Shown here in pieces: positions 1-6,532 of a stretch of 7,170 nucleotides of DNA (the first letter of the stretch is position 1; the number at the start of each line of letters is the position of its first letter). The notes under the pieces are model-generated. The model was not told where the DNA came from, searched no databases, and worked only from the letters and a program-made list of their open reading frames with translations. This stretch comes from Fimenecus sp045579305 (GTDB lineage: Bacteria > Bacillota > Clostridia > Oscillospirales > Acutalibacteraceae), in assembly GCA_045579305.1 (NCBI GenBank), contig JAZNLY010000001.1, positions 1 to 7,170 of the forward strand, written 5' to 3'. Position numbers and translations under genes: made by a program.

Positions 1-1421
1 GTTGTATCTTTATTAATATGAACAAATTCAATATCCATCATATTTGCCCAATCTTTCATCTGCTCTGCAGTAACATCATAACTAAGAACAGTATGATGAG
101 CACCACCTGCTGTAATCCAGCATTCAATACCTGTTTCCAAATCCGGCATTGCTCTCCACATTACACGAGCAACAGGAAGATTTGGCATTTCCATAATTGG
201 TTTAACACATTCAATATCCTGACAGATAAGACGAAGACGACCACCCATATCAACAAGGCTTACAACAATAGCACTACCTGCTTTACCTTCAAAAACAAGA
301 CGAGCAGGGTCTTTTTCGTTCATACCGATTCCAAGGTGATGAGTTTCAATTCTTGGCTTATCAGCTGCCATTGACGGACAAACTTCGAGCATATGAGCAC
401 CAAGGCTGTATTCTTCGCCTTCAACAAGGTGGTATGTATAGTCTTCCATAAATCCTGTACCACCGTTTTTGCCCTCTGCCATTGCTTTCATAATAGCAGT
501 CATAGCAGCAACTTTCCAGTCACCTTCACCGCCATAACCATAGCCAAGAGCCATCAAATGCTGGCTTGCAAGACCAGGAAGCTGTTCCATACCGTAAAGG
601 TCCTGGAATGTATTTGAGAATGCCATACAACCTTCTGAATCAAGCATTTTCTTCATTGCGATTTCTTCACGAGCCTGATAACGGATTGCATCGATATTAT
701 CTGTTGCAAAATCATATTCAGCCTTATATGTATCCATTAAAGCATCTATTTCAGCATCAGTTATTTCATTCATAACCTTAACAAGGTCACCAACAGCCCA
801 AGTATTAACCTGCCAGCCAAGTTTTGCCTGAACTTCAACTTTATCGCCTTCAGTAACAGCAACTTCACGCATATTGTCACCGAAACGCATTACTTTAAGT
901 TCTTTACTTACAGCAACACCAACTGCTGAACGCATCCAATCACCAAGACGAGTGCGAACTGAATCCTTTGTCCAATGACCTGCAATAACTTTACGAGGCA
1001 TACGAAGTCTTGCTGCAATGAATCCGTGTTCACGGTCACCATGAGCAGCCTGATTAAGATTCATAAAGTCCATATCGATTTCTTCGTTTGGAATTTCAAC
1101 ATTGTACTGAGTTGCCAAATGGCAATATGGTTTCTGTAAATCTACAAAACCGTTAACCCACATTTTTGATGGGCTGAATGTATGACACCAAGTAATAATA
1201 CCAGCACACTTTTTGTCATAATTTGCTTCTCTTACAACATCTGTAATTTCTTTATTAGTCTTTGCAGTTACCTTATAAACAACTTTACAAGGAAGAGTGC
1301 CTGATGCATTAAGTTCATCAACCATTTCCTGTGCACGAGCTGCAACTGTTTCTAAAACTTCAGGACCATAAAGGAACTGACTACCTACTACAAACCAAAA
1401 CTCATAATTCTTTAAACTCAT
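1..1421 (-). CDS. araA: L-arabinose isomerase, 3' end cut by the window edge
   Basis: This cytoplasmic enzyme interconverts L-arabinose and L-ribulose, the first step of bacterial L-arabinose use, and needs Mn2+. The frame opens at ATG 1421 (MSLKNYEFWFVVGSQFLYG) and stays open for 473 codons to the edge. E. coli AraA has 500 residues, so about 20 C-terminal residues are missing. The four metal/catalytic residues known from E. coli AraA are all visible at a constant offset of seven: Glu299 (GGEGDWK), Glu326 (GFMEDYTYH), His343 (GAHMLEV) and His443 (GGAHHTV). The start is 13 bases after the kinase stop codon. The AAGGAG ribosome binding site overlaps that stop, so the two genes are co-transcribed and probably translationally coupled. 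Identification is very secure from continuous family-like sequence. The missing end is only the window boundary, not a truncation. Confidence 0.97.
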   Translation of the reverse strand, partial: MSLKNYEFWFVVGSQFLYGPEVLETVAARAQEMVDELNASGTLPCKVVYKVTAKTNKEITDVVREANYDKKCAGIITWCHTFSPSKMWVNGFVDLQKPYCHLATQYNVEIPNEEIDMDFMNLNQAAHGDREHGFIAARLRMPRKVIAGHWTKDSVRTRLGDWMRSAVGVAVSKELKVMRFGDNMREVAVTEGDKVEVQAKLGWQVNTWAVGDLVKVMNEITDAEIDALMDTYKAEYDFATDNIDAIRYQAREEIAMKKMLDSEGCMAFSNTFQDLYGMEQLPGLASQHLMALGYGYGGEGDWKVAAMTAIMKAMAEGKNGGTGFMEDYTYHLVEGEEYSLGAHMLEVCPSMAADKPRIETHHLGIGMNEKDPARLVFEGKAGSAIVVSLVDMGGRLRLICQDIECVKPIMEMPNLPVARVMWRAMPDLETGIECWITAGGAHHTVLSYDVTAEQMKDWANMMDIEFVHINKDT

Positions 1422-1430
1422 AATATTTTT

Positions 1431-1436
1431 CTCCTT
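1431..1436 (-). promoter_or_regulatory. araA ribosome binding site overlapping the kinase stop
   Basis: The minus strand reads TAAGGAGAAAAATATTATG. AAGGAG lies 9 bases before the araA ATG and shares two bases with the kinase TAA stop (1435-1437). Ribosomes finishing the kinase end on this site, which supports coupled expression of kinase and isomerase. Confidence 0.85.
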
Positions 1437-3036
1437 ATCTTAAGTTATCAATAGCAGCTTTTTCCACTGCAACTGCTGACTCATATCTCTTAATATATGC
1501 ATTAAAGCCATCAACATCTGCTTTATCAGGTTCAATTACACTTGCTTTATACTCAACAAATACTCTGTTCTCAAGGTAATCTTCAAGAACTTCATTCTCG
1601 CTCTTATTTACCATATATGCAGCAAGAAGAGCAATACCCCAAGCACCGCCCTCACCTGCTGTTTCCATAACTGCAACAGGAGTATTAAGAGCACCCGCCA
1701 TAAGTTTCTGTCCTACAACAGGAGTTTTGAAAAGTCCGCCATGACCTAAAAGCTTTTCTATCTGAACATTCTCTTTATCGAAAAGGATATTCATACCAAG
1801 ACGAAGTGTTGCCATTGTACCATAAAGCTGTGCTCTCATAAAGTTTGCAAGACTGAATTTACTGTCAGGCATTCTTACAAGTAATGGTCTGCCTTCTGCA
1901 GTTTCTGTTACAGGTTCACCTGAATAGTAATTGAAACTGATAATTCCGTTACAATCTGTATCACCCTTAAGTGCCTCGGCATAAAGCATATCATAAAGTG
2001 CAGGTTTATTTACTTCAACACCAGAGTTCGCAAGAACTTCTGCAAAAAGTTTTACATAAGCATCAAGGTCAGATGTACAAGTATTACAATGCACCATAGC
2101 AACAGGCTTACCTGTTGGAGTTGTGACCATATCAATTTCTGTATAAACATCTGAAAGTGCCTTATCAAGGACTATCATACCGAAAATTGATGTACCTGCT
2201 GAAATATTACCTGTTTTTGCAGCAACACTGTTTGTTGCAACCATTCCTGTTCCTGCATCACCTTCAGGAGGACAAAGTGGACAACCAACTTCCAATTCAC
2301 CGGTTGGGTCAAGAAGTAATGCACCTTCTTTTGTAAGTGCACCTGCATTATCACCTGCAACAAGAATTTTGGGAAGAATATCAAGTAGTTTCCAGTTATA
2401 TCCTTTATCAGAAATTTTAGCATCAAAATCTGCTACCATTTTTTCGTCGTAGCAATTTTTGGTGCTATCAATCGGGAACATACCAGCCGCTTCACCGATA
2501 CCTATTACTTTTTCATCTGTAAGCATCCAGTGTACATAGCCTTCAAGCGTTGTTAAGAAATCGATTTCCGGAAGATGGTCTTCGCCGTTTAAAATTGCCT
2601 GATATAAATGAGCAATACTCCAACGCTGTGGAATATTAAACTTAAAAAGTTCTGTTAATTCTGCCGCAGCCTGTTCAGTGATGGTGTTTCTCCATGTTCT
2701 GAATTCTGCAAGTTGCTTTCCATCCTTTGAGAATGGGAGATAACCATGCATCATAGCAGAGAATCCCATAGATTTTAACTTTGTAAGTTTCACTCCGTAC
2801 TTTTCAAAAACATCATCTTTAAGATTCTTGTAAGCATCCTGAAGTCCTGTCCAGACGTCATCCAAATGATATGTCCACACACCATTTTCAAAACGATTTT
2901 CCCAACCATGGCTACCCGATGCAATCGGATTATGTTTTTCATCAATCAAAACGGCTTTGATTCGTGTTGAACCCATTTCAATACCCAACACAGCATTACC
3001 ACTTTCAATTGTATTTTTTATAGTCTGAATATCCAT
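1435..3036 (-). CDS. araB: FGGY-family sugar kinase, probable L-ribulokinase
   Basis: This cytoplasmic kinase of 533 residues uses ATP to phosphorylate a ketopentose. Visible FGGY/actin-fold landmarks are the phosphate-1 loop (GIEMGSTRIK, about 18-27), the likely catalytic base Asp260 in EGDAGTG, the phosphate-2 stretch GNISAGTS (276-283), the adenosine-side GHGG (431-434) and GEGGAWG (461-467). This clade is often annotated xylulokinase. The directly coupled araA makes L-ribulose the more likely substrate, giving L-ribulose-5-phosphate. No xylose isomerase is present in the window. Start choice is firm: AGGAG (3046-3050) lies 9 bases before ATG 3036. A strong promoter sits just upstream, so this is the first gene of a kinase-isomerase operon. 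The phosphate-1 loop carries Glu20 where most FGGY kinases have Asp. Family is certain; substrate is inferred from context. Confidence 0.88.
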   Translation of the reverse strand: MDIQTIKNTIESGNAVLGIEMGSTRIKAVLIDEKHNPIASGSHGWENRFENGVWTYHLDDVWTGLQDAYKNLKDDVFEKYGVKLTKLKSMGFSAMMHGYLPFSKDGKQLAEFRTWRNTITEQAAAELTELFKFNIPQRWSIAHLYQAILNGEDHLPEIDFLTTLEGYVHWMLTDEKVIGIGEAAGMFPIDSTKNCYDEKMVADFDAKISDKGYNWKLLDILPKILVAGDNAGALTKEGALLLDPTGELEVGCPLCPPEGDAGTGMVATNSVAAKTGNISAGTSIFGMIVLDKALSDVYTEIDMVTTPTGKPVAMVHCNTCTSDLDAYVKLFAEVLANSGVEVNKPALYDMLYAEALKGDTDCNGIISFNYYSGEPVTETAEGRPLLVRMPDSKFSLANFMRAQLYGTMATLRLGMNILFDKENVQIEKLLGHGGLFKTPVVGQKLMAGALNTPVAVMETAGEGGAWGIALLAAYMVNKSENEVLEDYLENRVFVEYKASVIEPDKADVDGFNAYIKRYESAVAVEKAAIDNLR

Positions 3037-3071
3037 TTTACATATCTCCTGACTGTAAAAATTTTCATAAT

Positions 3072-3100
3072 ATTATAACATTTTAATACAAATATATCAA
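3072..3100 (-). promoter_or_regulatory. Sigma-A promoter of the kinase-araA operon
   Basis: On the minus strand TTGATA (3100-3095) is followed after exactly 17 bases by TATAAT (3077-3072): 5 of 6 and 6 of 6 matches to consensus. The predicted start is near 3065, giving a leader of about 29 bases that contains the AGGAG site. No terminator hairpin separates the GH5 stop (3106) from this promoter, so read-through from the GH5 gene is also possible. I could not identify an AraR operator or a cre site here. Confidence 0.8.
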
Positions 3101-3105
3101 TATAA

Positions 3106-4359
3106 TCAGAGCAAATAACTCATTTCAACTTCATTAAATTCAAACTCACTTGTTGGTGCGATAGTCTTTACAAAATCGAGAATCTCATCATAACTTGCAG
3201 TTTTTATATCAATTCGAGAAACATTCTGATTAAAAATTCCCCATTGACTGCCCGCATTGAATGTTTTGTAAGTCCATTTAGTACGATTTATATCACAGAA
3301 TTTATAAAGCATCTGAGCAAAATACTCATAGTCACCATTGTTGTATTCACCATTATAAACAGCAACACCATATTCTTTTCTGATTTTACGAAGTTCATTT
3401 ACACGATAGTTTATCATATTTCTATCTCTGTCATAAACATGCAATTGATACATCACATTTTTATATCCACATTCTTCCGGATTTGGTAAAACCGCTGTTG
3501 ACCATATTCCTTCAAATGCAATTATATGATTAATATCAATTTCACGGATTGCTTTATAAAGAATGTCGTATGCTTTATTTGTCTGTGCAACTGCTTCATC
3601 ACTTTCTGCCTGCCAGGAATAAGGACCATCATATCCGCTGTTATTCTGTGGTTCATTGAGAAGGTCATAAGCGGCAATTACTTTATTATCCTTATACCTT
3701 TCAGCAATAGTTGTCCAGAGTTTGACACAAGTGTCCATTTTTTCTTTAACTTCGTAAAGTTCGTTTCTGCCTGCTTTGCCTGTGCTATGATTTTTACTCT
3801 GTCCACCCGGTGCACCATGCATATCAAGAATTATATAAATTCCATACTTCTCGCATGTTTCTATAAGCCAATCAATTCTTTCAAAGCCTGGATTTACGTC
3901 ATGATTTTCTGTAAGCCACGTACCATCTTCATTCATAAAGTTGCGATACCAGAATGGTACACGGACACAGTTAAATCCAAGTTTTTCTATCTGTGCAATA
4001 TCTTCTTCTGTAATAAAGTTATCCATAAATGCTTTTTCAATTTCGGCTGTATTTTCAGAACCAAATCGTTGGGTAAGCACTTCAAGTGTATCATAATGTG
4101 CCCAATCGTCAGTATATTCAGGGACAAATCCCATCCACGTTTCCCACAAAAGCCAGTTGCCAAGATTTACACCTTCAAGTACAATCTTTTTACCATTTTC
4201 ATTGACAACATAACCTTTTTTATTTACTGAAAGCATACTCATTTCGTATGTGTTTTCAAAATCGTATTCTGTCAAAGGTTTTACATCAGGCGTTATGCCT
4301 ATTCCAAGTAATGACAGAAGAACTGAAATAATCAAAGAAATTGATGTGATGATTTTCAT
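3106..4359 (-). CDS. Secreted GH5 glycoside hydrolase (beta-glucanase/cellulase superfamily)
   Basis: This 417-residue enzyme is predicted to hydrolyse beta-linked glycans by the retaining GH5 mechanism. The N-terminus has Lys2 and a hydrophobic core at about residues 4-22, a signal peptide or uncleaved anchor; there is no lipobox cysteine. Catalytic landmarks are GVNLGNWLLWETWM (63-76), conserved Arg133 (CVRVPF), His181 (LDMHGAPGGQ), acid/base Glu236 (LLNEP), HVY (307-309), nucleophile Glu338 (YNGEYN) and Trp373. The GVNLGNWL and DMHGAPG motifs recall exo-beta-1,3-glucanase-like GH5 members, but subfamily and substrate cannot be set by eye. No dockerin, carbohydrate-binding module or sortase signal is visible, so it acts alone outside the cell or at the membrane. 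The start is supported by AAGGAG 9 bases upstream and a near-perfect promoter. It precedes the arabinose operon and is plausibly co-expressed with it. Confidence 0.9.
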   Translation of the reverse strand: MKIITSISLIISVLLSLLGIGITPDVKPLTEYDFENTYEMSMLSVNKKGYVVNENGKKIVLEGVNLGNWLLWETWMGFVPEYTDDWAHYDTLEVLTQRFGSENTAEIEKAFMDNFITEEDIAQIEKLGFNCVRVPFWYRNFMNEDGTWLTENHDVNPGFERIDWLIETCEKYGIYIILDMHGAPGGQSKNHSTGKAGRNELYEVKEKMDTCVKLWTTIAERYKDNKVIAAYDLLNEPQNNSGYDGPYSWQAESDEAVAQTNKAYDILYKAIREIDINHIIAFEGIWSTAVLPNPEECGYKNVMYQLHVYDRDRNMINYRVNELRKIRKEYGVAVYNGEYNNGDYEYFAQMLYKFCDINRTKWTYKTFNAGSQWGIFNQNVSRIDIKTASYDEILDFVKTIAPTSEFEFNEVEMSYLL

Positions 4360-4380
4360 AAAGCATCTCTCCTTTTCTTT

Positions 4381-4409
4381 ATTATATTTGATATTATTTC
4401 TTTTTTCAA
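4381..4409 (-). promoter_or_regulatory. Sigma-A promoter of the GH5 gene
   Basis: On the minus strand TTGAAA (4409-4404), a 17-base spacer and TATAAT (4386-4381) give 5 of 6 and 6 of 6 consensus matches. Seven bases past the -10 falls at about 4374, the first base of the AAGGAG ribosome binding site (4374-4369). The leader would be only about 15 bases. The -35 box lies just beyond the T-tract of the upstream terminator, so the two signals are packed together. Confidence 0.78.
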
Positions 4410-4412
4410 TAC

Positions 4413-4441
4413 AAAAAGAAATTCCGCCTCCAAAGAGACGG
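4413..4441 (-). terminator. Intrinsic terminator after the ArsC/Spx-family gene
   Basis: On the minus strand CCGTCTC (4441-4435), loop TTTG and GAGGCGG (4430-4424) form a 7-bp stem with one G-U pair, followed by AATTTCTTTTTG containing a run of five T. It begins 8 bases after the stop codon of the upstream gene and separates the prmA transcript from the GH5 promoter. Confidence 0.85.
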
Positions 4442-4449
4442 TAAATTAC

Positions 4450-4800
4450 TTATTTTATTGCATCAAACCATTCGTTTTCACGAAAGCCAACAAGAATTTT
4501 GTTTTCTGTTATAAAAATTGGTCTTTTAACAAGCATTCCGTCTGTTGAGAGAAGTTTTAATTGCTCCTCTTCACTCATTTCGGGAAGTTTACTCTTTAAA
4601 TCCATTGATTTATACAAAAGTCCACTTGTATTGAAAAATTTCTTTAATGGTAAACCACTTTTTACATACCATAATTTCAATTCCTCAAAAGTAGGGTTAT
4701 TTTCCTTAATATGACGAGCTGTAAAACTAACTCCATTATCAACAAGAAAATTCTTTGCTTTCTGGCAAGTTGTACATTTAGGGTATTCTATAAAAAGCAT
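4450..4800 (-). CDS. ArsC/Spx-family thioredoxin-fold protein
   Basis: This small cytoplasmic protein of 116 residues has the length and layout of the ArsC/Spx family: beta-strand, Cys9-Thr-Thr-Cys12, then helix, with the family KRPI motif containing Arg93 and Pro94 and a GFREN ending like the Spx VGYNE region. Family members are either glutathione/glutaredoxin-linked arsenate reductases or RNA-polymerase-binding stress regulators (Spx, MgsR), and many are uncharacterised. No ars genes lie nearby, so arsenate reduction is not supported by context. It starts 9 bases after the prmA stop. Its AAGGTG site (4811-4806) overlaps that stop, indicating operon coupling with prmA. A clear terminator follows. 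Family assignment is strong; the specific role is unknown. Confidence 0.88.
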   Translation of the reverse strand: MLFIEYPKCTTCQKAKNFLVDNGVSFTARHIKENNPTFEELKLWYVKSGLPLKKFFNTSGLLYKSMDLKSKLPEMSEEEQLKLLSTDGMLVKRPIFITENKILVGFRENEWFDAIK

Positions 4801-4809
4801 ATTTACACC

Positions 4810-5733
4810 TTATTTCTTTTTACAAACAAAACAGAGCCATCCACCGTCTTCATATCTTTCAATGATTTCGAAGTTATTATCGTGGAATGCTTTTGTTACT
4901 TCTTCTTCACGTGGTTCGATGATACCTGATGTTATAAACACACCGTCATCTTTAAGAAAATCACCAACTTGTGATGAGAAAAGAATAATAATATCTGCAA
5001 CAATATTTGCAACAACAACATCAAATGTACCTGTTACTTTATCAACAAGGTTACCATTGAGAATATTGTATTTTGGTGCGTTGAATCCATTGACTTTGCC
5101 ATTTTCAATAGCTGTTTTAACTGCTAATTTATCAATATCAACACCGGTTGCATTATCAGCTCCCATCAAAAGAGATGCCACTGACAAGATACCGCTGCCA
5201 CAACCACAGTCAAGAACACTGTCACCTGTTTTAATATGTTTTTCAAGAGTTTCAAGACAAAGACGTGTTGTATTGTGTCCGCCACTGCCGAATGCAAGCC
5301 CTGGCTCAATGCTTAACACTGCTCTGCCCTCTGCATCATAATCATCAATCCACAGTGGACGGATAAGAAGCTTTTCACCAATTTTCATTGGTTTGAAATA
5401 CTCTTTCCAATTATTTTCCCAATCTTCGTTTTTACATGGTTTATACTCGATTGAATGTGGAATCTTTTCACTTTCATATCTTTCTGTTAAAAATGAAATT
5501 GCCTCTTTGTAGTTTTCTTCTGGTGAGATATAAATGTGAACACAGCCTTTTGTTCTGTCCTTCGCAAGTAACTCCTCATCAATAAGGTCTATATTTGCAA
5601 TTTCCCAAGCCTCTTCTTCAAGAGTGCGATAATCTTCAATATAGATACCATATGGCACAGCCATACTTGCAATATCTGCTGCACGGTCAATGTTTTCAGC
5701 ATCAATTTCTATTTTTATTTCGGTCCAATCCAT
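4810..5733 (-). CDS. prmA: Ribosomal protein L11 methyltransferase
   Basis: This SAM-dependent enzyme methylates lysines and the N-terminus of ribosomal protein L11 (known for E. coli PrmA). The chosen start gives 307 residues, normal for the family, with the typical opening MDWTEIKIEI. The order is an N-terminal substrate-recognition domain, a linker with EDWENNWKEYFKP (about 103-115), EPGLAFGSGGH (143-153), SAM-binding motif I VLDCGCGSG (173-181), the acidic VDID (198-201) and the catalytic-region NIVAD (243-247). A TTG eight codons upstream is in frame, but it would put the AAGGAG site inside the coding sequence, so ATG 5733 is preferred. It follows rplS but is separated from it by a terminator, and no clear promoter was found between them. 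The next gene is coupled through its stop codon. Confidence 0.95.
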   Translation of the reverse strand: MDWTEIKIEIDAENIDRAADIASMAVPYGIYIEDYRTLEEEAWEIANIDLIDEELLAKDRTKGCVHIYISPEENYKEAISFLTERYESEKIPHSIEYKPCKNEDWENNWKEYFKPMKIGEKLLIRPLWIDDYDAEGRAVLSIEPGLAFGSGGHNTTRLCLETLEKHIKTGDSVLDCGCGSGILSVASLLMGADNATGVDIDKLAVKTAIENGKVNGFNAPKYNILNGNLVDKVTGTFDVVVANIVADIIILFSSQVGDFLKDDGVFITSGIIEPREEEVTKAFHDNNFEIIERYEDGGWLCFVCKKK

Positions 5734-5740
5734 AATGATT

Positions 5741-5746
5741 CTCCTT
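5741..5746 (-). promoter_or_regulatory. prmA ribosome binding site that decides the start
   Basis: The minus strand reads AAAAGGAGAATCATTATGG, with AAGGAG 7 bases before ATG 5733. This fixes the start at MDWTEI and argues against the in-frame TTG at 5757. Confidence 0.88.
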
Positions 5747-5755
5747 TTGATAAAC

Positions 5756-5778
5756 AAAAAGCAGAGATTACTCTCTGC
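5756..5778 (-). terminator. Intrinsic terminator after rplS
   Basis: On the minus strand GCAGAGA (5778-5772), loop GTAA and TCTCTGC (5767-5761) form a perfect 7-bp stem, followed by TTTTTGTTT. It lies 24 bases after the rplS stop and only 22 bases before the prmA start, with the prmA ribosome binding site directly beyond its T-tract. Confidence 0.87.
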
Positions 5779-5802
5779 CTTGTTTGCATTCTGACGATTC
5801 GA

Positions 5803-6144
5803 TTATATCTGCTCTTTAACTTTAGCAGCCTTACCAACTCTGTCACGAAGATAATAGAGCTTGCTTCTGCGAACCTTACCGCGTCTGATTGTCTCTACCT
5901 TAGCAACATTTGGTGAATTTACAGGGAATACTCTTTCAACACCAACACCGTATGATACGCGACGTACTGTGAAAGTTTCTGAAACACCAGCACCCTTGCG
6001 AGCAATGATTGTTCCTTCGAATACCTGAATTCTTTCTCTTTCGCCTTCACGAATCTTAACGTGTACTTTAACAACGTCACCGACTCTGATTGCTGGATTT
6101 GCTTCTTTAATGCAATCCTGTGCCATTAATTTTAATGCGTCCAT
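5803..6144 (-). CDS. rplS: 50S ribosomal protein L19
   Basis: This large-subunit ribosomal protein lies near the interface with the 30S subunit. The start at ATG 6144 gives 113 residues, the usual L19 length, opening MDALKLMAQDCI. Recognisable family sequence includes RVGDVVKVHVKIREGERERI (20-39), VFEGTIIARKG (41-51) and the C-terminal signature VERVFPVNSPNVAKVETIRR (69-88) followed by LYYLRDRVGKAA. The frame is open further upstream to 6312, but that stretch is the promoter and leader, and GGAGG (6155-6151) lies 6 bases before ATG 6144. In many bacteria rplS follows rpsP-rimM-trmD; here it is a single-gene unit with its own promoter, structured leader and terminator. Autoregulation by L19 through the leader is likely but inferred. 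Confidence 0.97.
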   Translation of the reverse strand: MDALKLMAQDCIKEANPAIRVGDVVKVHVKIREGERERIQVFEGTIIARKGAGVSETFTVRRVSYGVGVERVFPVNSPNVAKVETIRRGKVRRSKLYYLRDRVGKAAKVKEQI

Positions 6145-6242
6145 AACTAACCTCCGATAAAAATTTTTCAAGTGTTCGTACCGAAGTTCAGCAGAGGACC
6201 ACCCGAGATAATAGTTATTTTGCTGCGGACTACCGCAAATGC
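6145..6242 (-). ncRNA. Structured rplS leader, candidate L19 ribosomal protein leader
   Basis: About 98 bases separate the predicted transcription start from rplS. The RNA can form a first hairpin, UGCGG (6237-6233) with CCGCA (6228-6224), loop UAGU. A longer-range pairing CAGCA (6225-6221) with UGCUG (6193-6189) would enclose a GGGUGGUCC-containing loop. A small UUCG/CGAA hairpin with loop GUA follows. CCUCUG (6197-6192) is also complementary to the Shine-Dalgarno stretch CGGAGG (6156-6151), with one G-U pair. Its CUG overlaps the UGCUG arm, so the two pairings exclude each other. Firmicutes rplS genes are known to carry an L19 leader (an Rfam family); this region fits its position and size, but membership is not tested. 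Confidence 0.6.
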
Positions 6243-6248
6243 TCAAAT

Positions 6249-6277
6249 ATAATATCACAAGTCTAGTGAAAATGCAA
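6249..6277 (-). promoter_or_regulatory. rplS promoter with extended -10 and A-tract
   Basis: On the minus strand TTGCAT (6277-6272) and TATTAT (6254-6249) are separated by 17 bases. The -10 is preceded by TGA, an extended -10 TGN element. Directly upstream of the -35 is an A-rich tract (about 6280-6294, with eight A in a row) placed like an UP element. This is a typical strong, growth-linked ribosomal-protein promoter. The predicted start is near 6242. Confidence 0.8.
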
Positions 6278-6292
6278 GAGTTTTTTTTAATT

Positions 6293-6532
6293 TTATAAAG
6301 AAACAATAACATTTTTACCTTGTTTTGTTTTTACATTTACAATTTCAAAATTTTTATACTGATTTGCTTTTTTTATAAGTGGTTTTATGTATTTATATTT
6401 TATTCTGAAAATAAAAGGAATCTTAAATACAAGAAATAATTTCAATATTCCAAAAGATAATCTGTTGGCAATAAGGGAATTAGGTATTTTTATACATTTT
6501 GTTTTTCCATTAGTTGGAAATACTACTTTCAT
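6293..6532 (-). CDS. Small basic hypothetical protein overlapping the HTH gene
   Basis: This 79-residue reading frame starts at ATG 6532, inside the stop of the preceding regulator (ATGA overlap), a classic coupled arrangement; it has no separate strong ribosome binding site. The protein is very basic by count: 15 Lys and 2 Arg against a single acidic residue. It has a hydrophobic middle (about 28-44) that could be read as a weak membrane segment, but lysines interrupt it. Its end, EIVNVKT..G..V.V (63-77), matches the end of the upstream regulator (147-161) at 8 of 15 positions, and both share an early NG..K..P pattern. I infer a diverged second copy of the regulator's C-terminal domain. It is about 20% GC by hand count (49 of 240), against about 38% in the adjoining part of the HTH gene, so it may be degenerating. 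Function unknown. Confidence 0.6.
   Translation of the reverse strand: MKVVFPTNGKTKCIKIPNSLIANRLSFGILKLFLVFKIPFIFRIKYKYIKPLIKKANQYKNFEIVNVKTKQGKNVIVSL

Noticed and set aside
18..775. Several plus-strand open frames over the left edge
   Set aside because: The minus strand here is an uninterrupted L-arabinose isomerase with all catalytic residues, so the plus-strand frames are shadows.
2175..2426. Minus-strand 83-codon frame inside the kinase gene
   Set aside because: It is an out-of-frame reading within conserved kinase sequence, including the catalytic Asp region.
3037..3105. AraR or cre operator in the kinase promoter region
   Set aside because: ATTTGTAT resembles half of a B. subtilis AraR site, but no matching second half is present, and no cre-like sequence was found.
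3526..4230. Open plus-strand frame of 234 codons antisense to the GH5 gene
   Set aside because: It lies wholly inside a well-supported GH5 gene, has a Cys/Phe/Ile-rich composition typical of reversed coding sequence, and has no family resemblance.
4862..5341. Open plus-strand frame of 159 codons antisense to prmA
   Set aside because: It is explained as a shadow of the conserved methyltransferase frame; no recognisable domain is seen.
5734..5757. TTG start giving a 315-residue PrmA
   Set aside because: The extra eight codons are the Shine-Dalgarno region itself, and known PrmA proteins begin at the MDW position.
6261..6292. Possible plus-strand terminator ending in a run of eight T
   Set aside because: No stable hairpin precedes the T-run. 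On the minus strand it is the A-tract upstream of the rplS -35, and no plus-strand gene ends here.
6145..6312. N-terminal extension of L19 to position 6312
   Set aside because: The stretch contains the rplS promoter and leader, L19 is full length from 6144, and a good ribosome binding site precedes that ATG.
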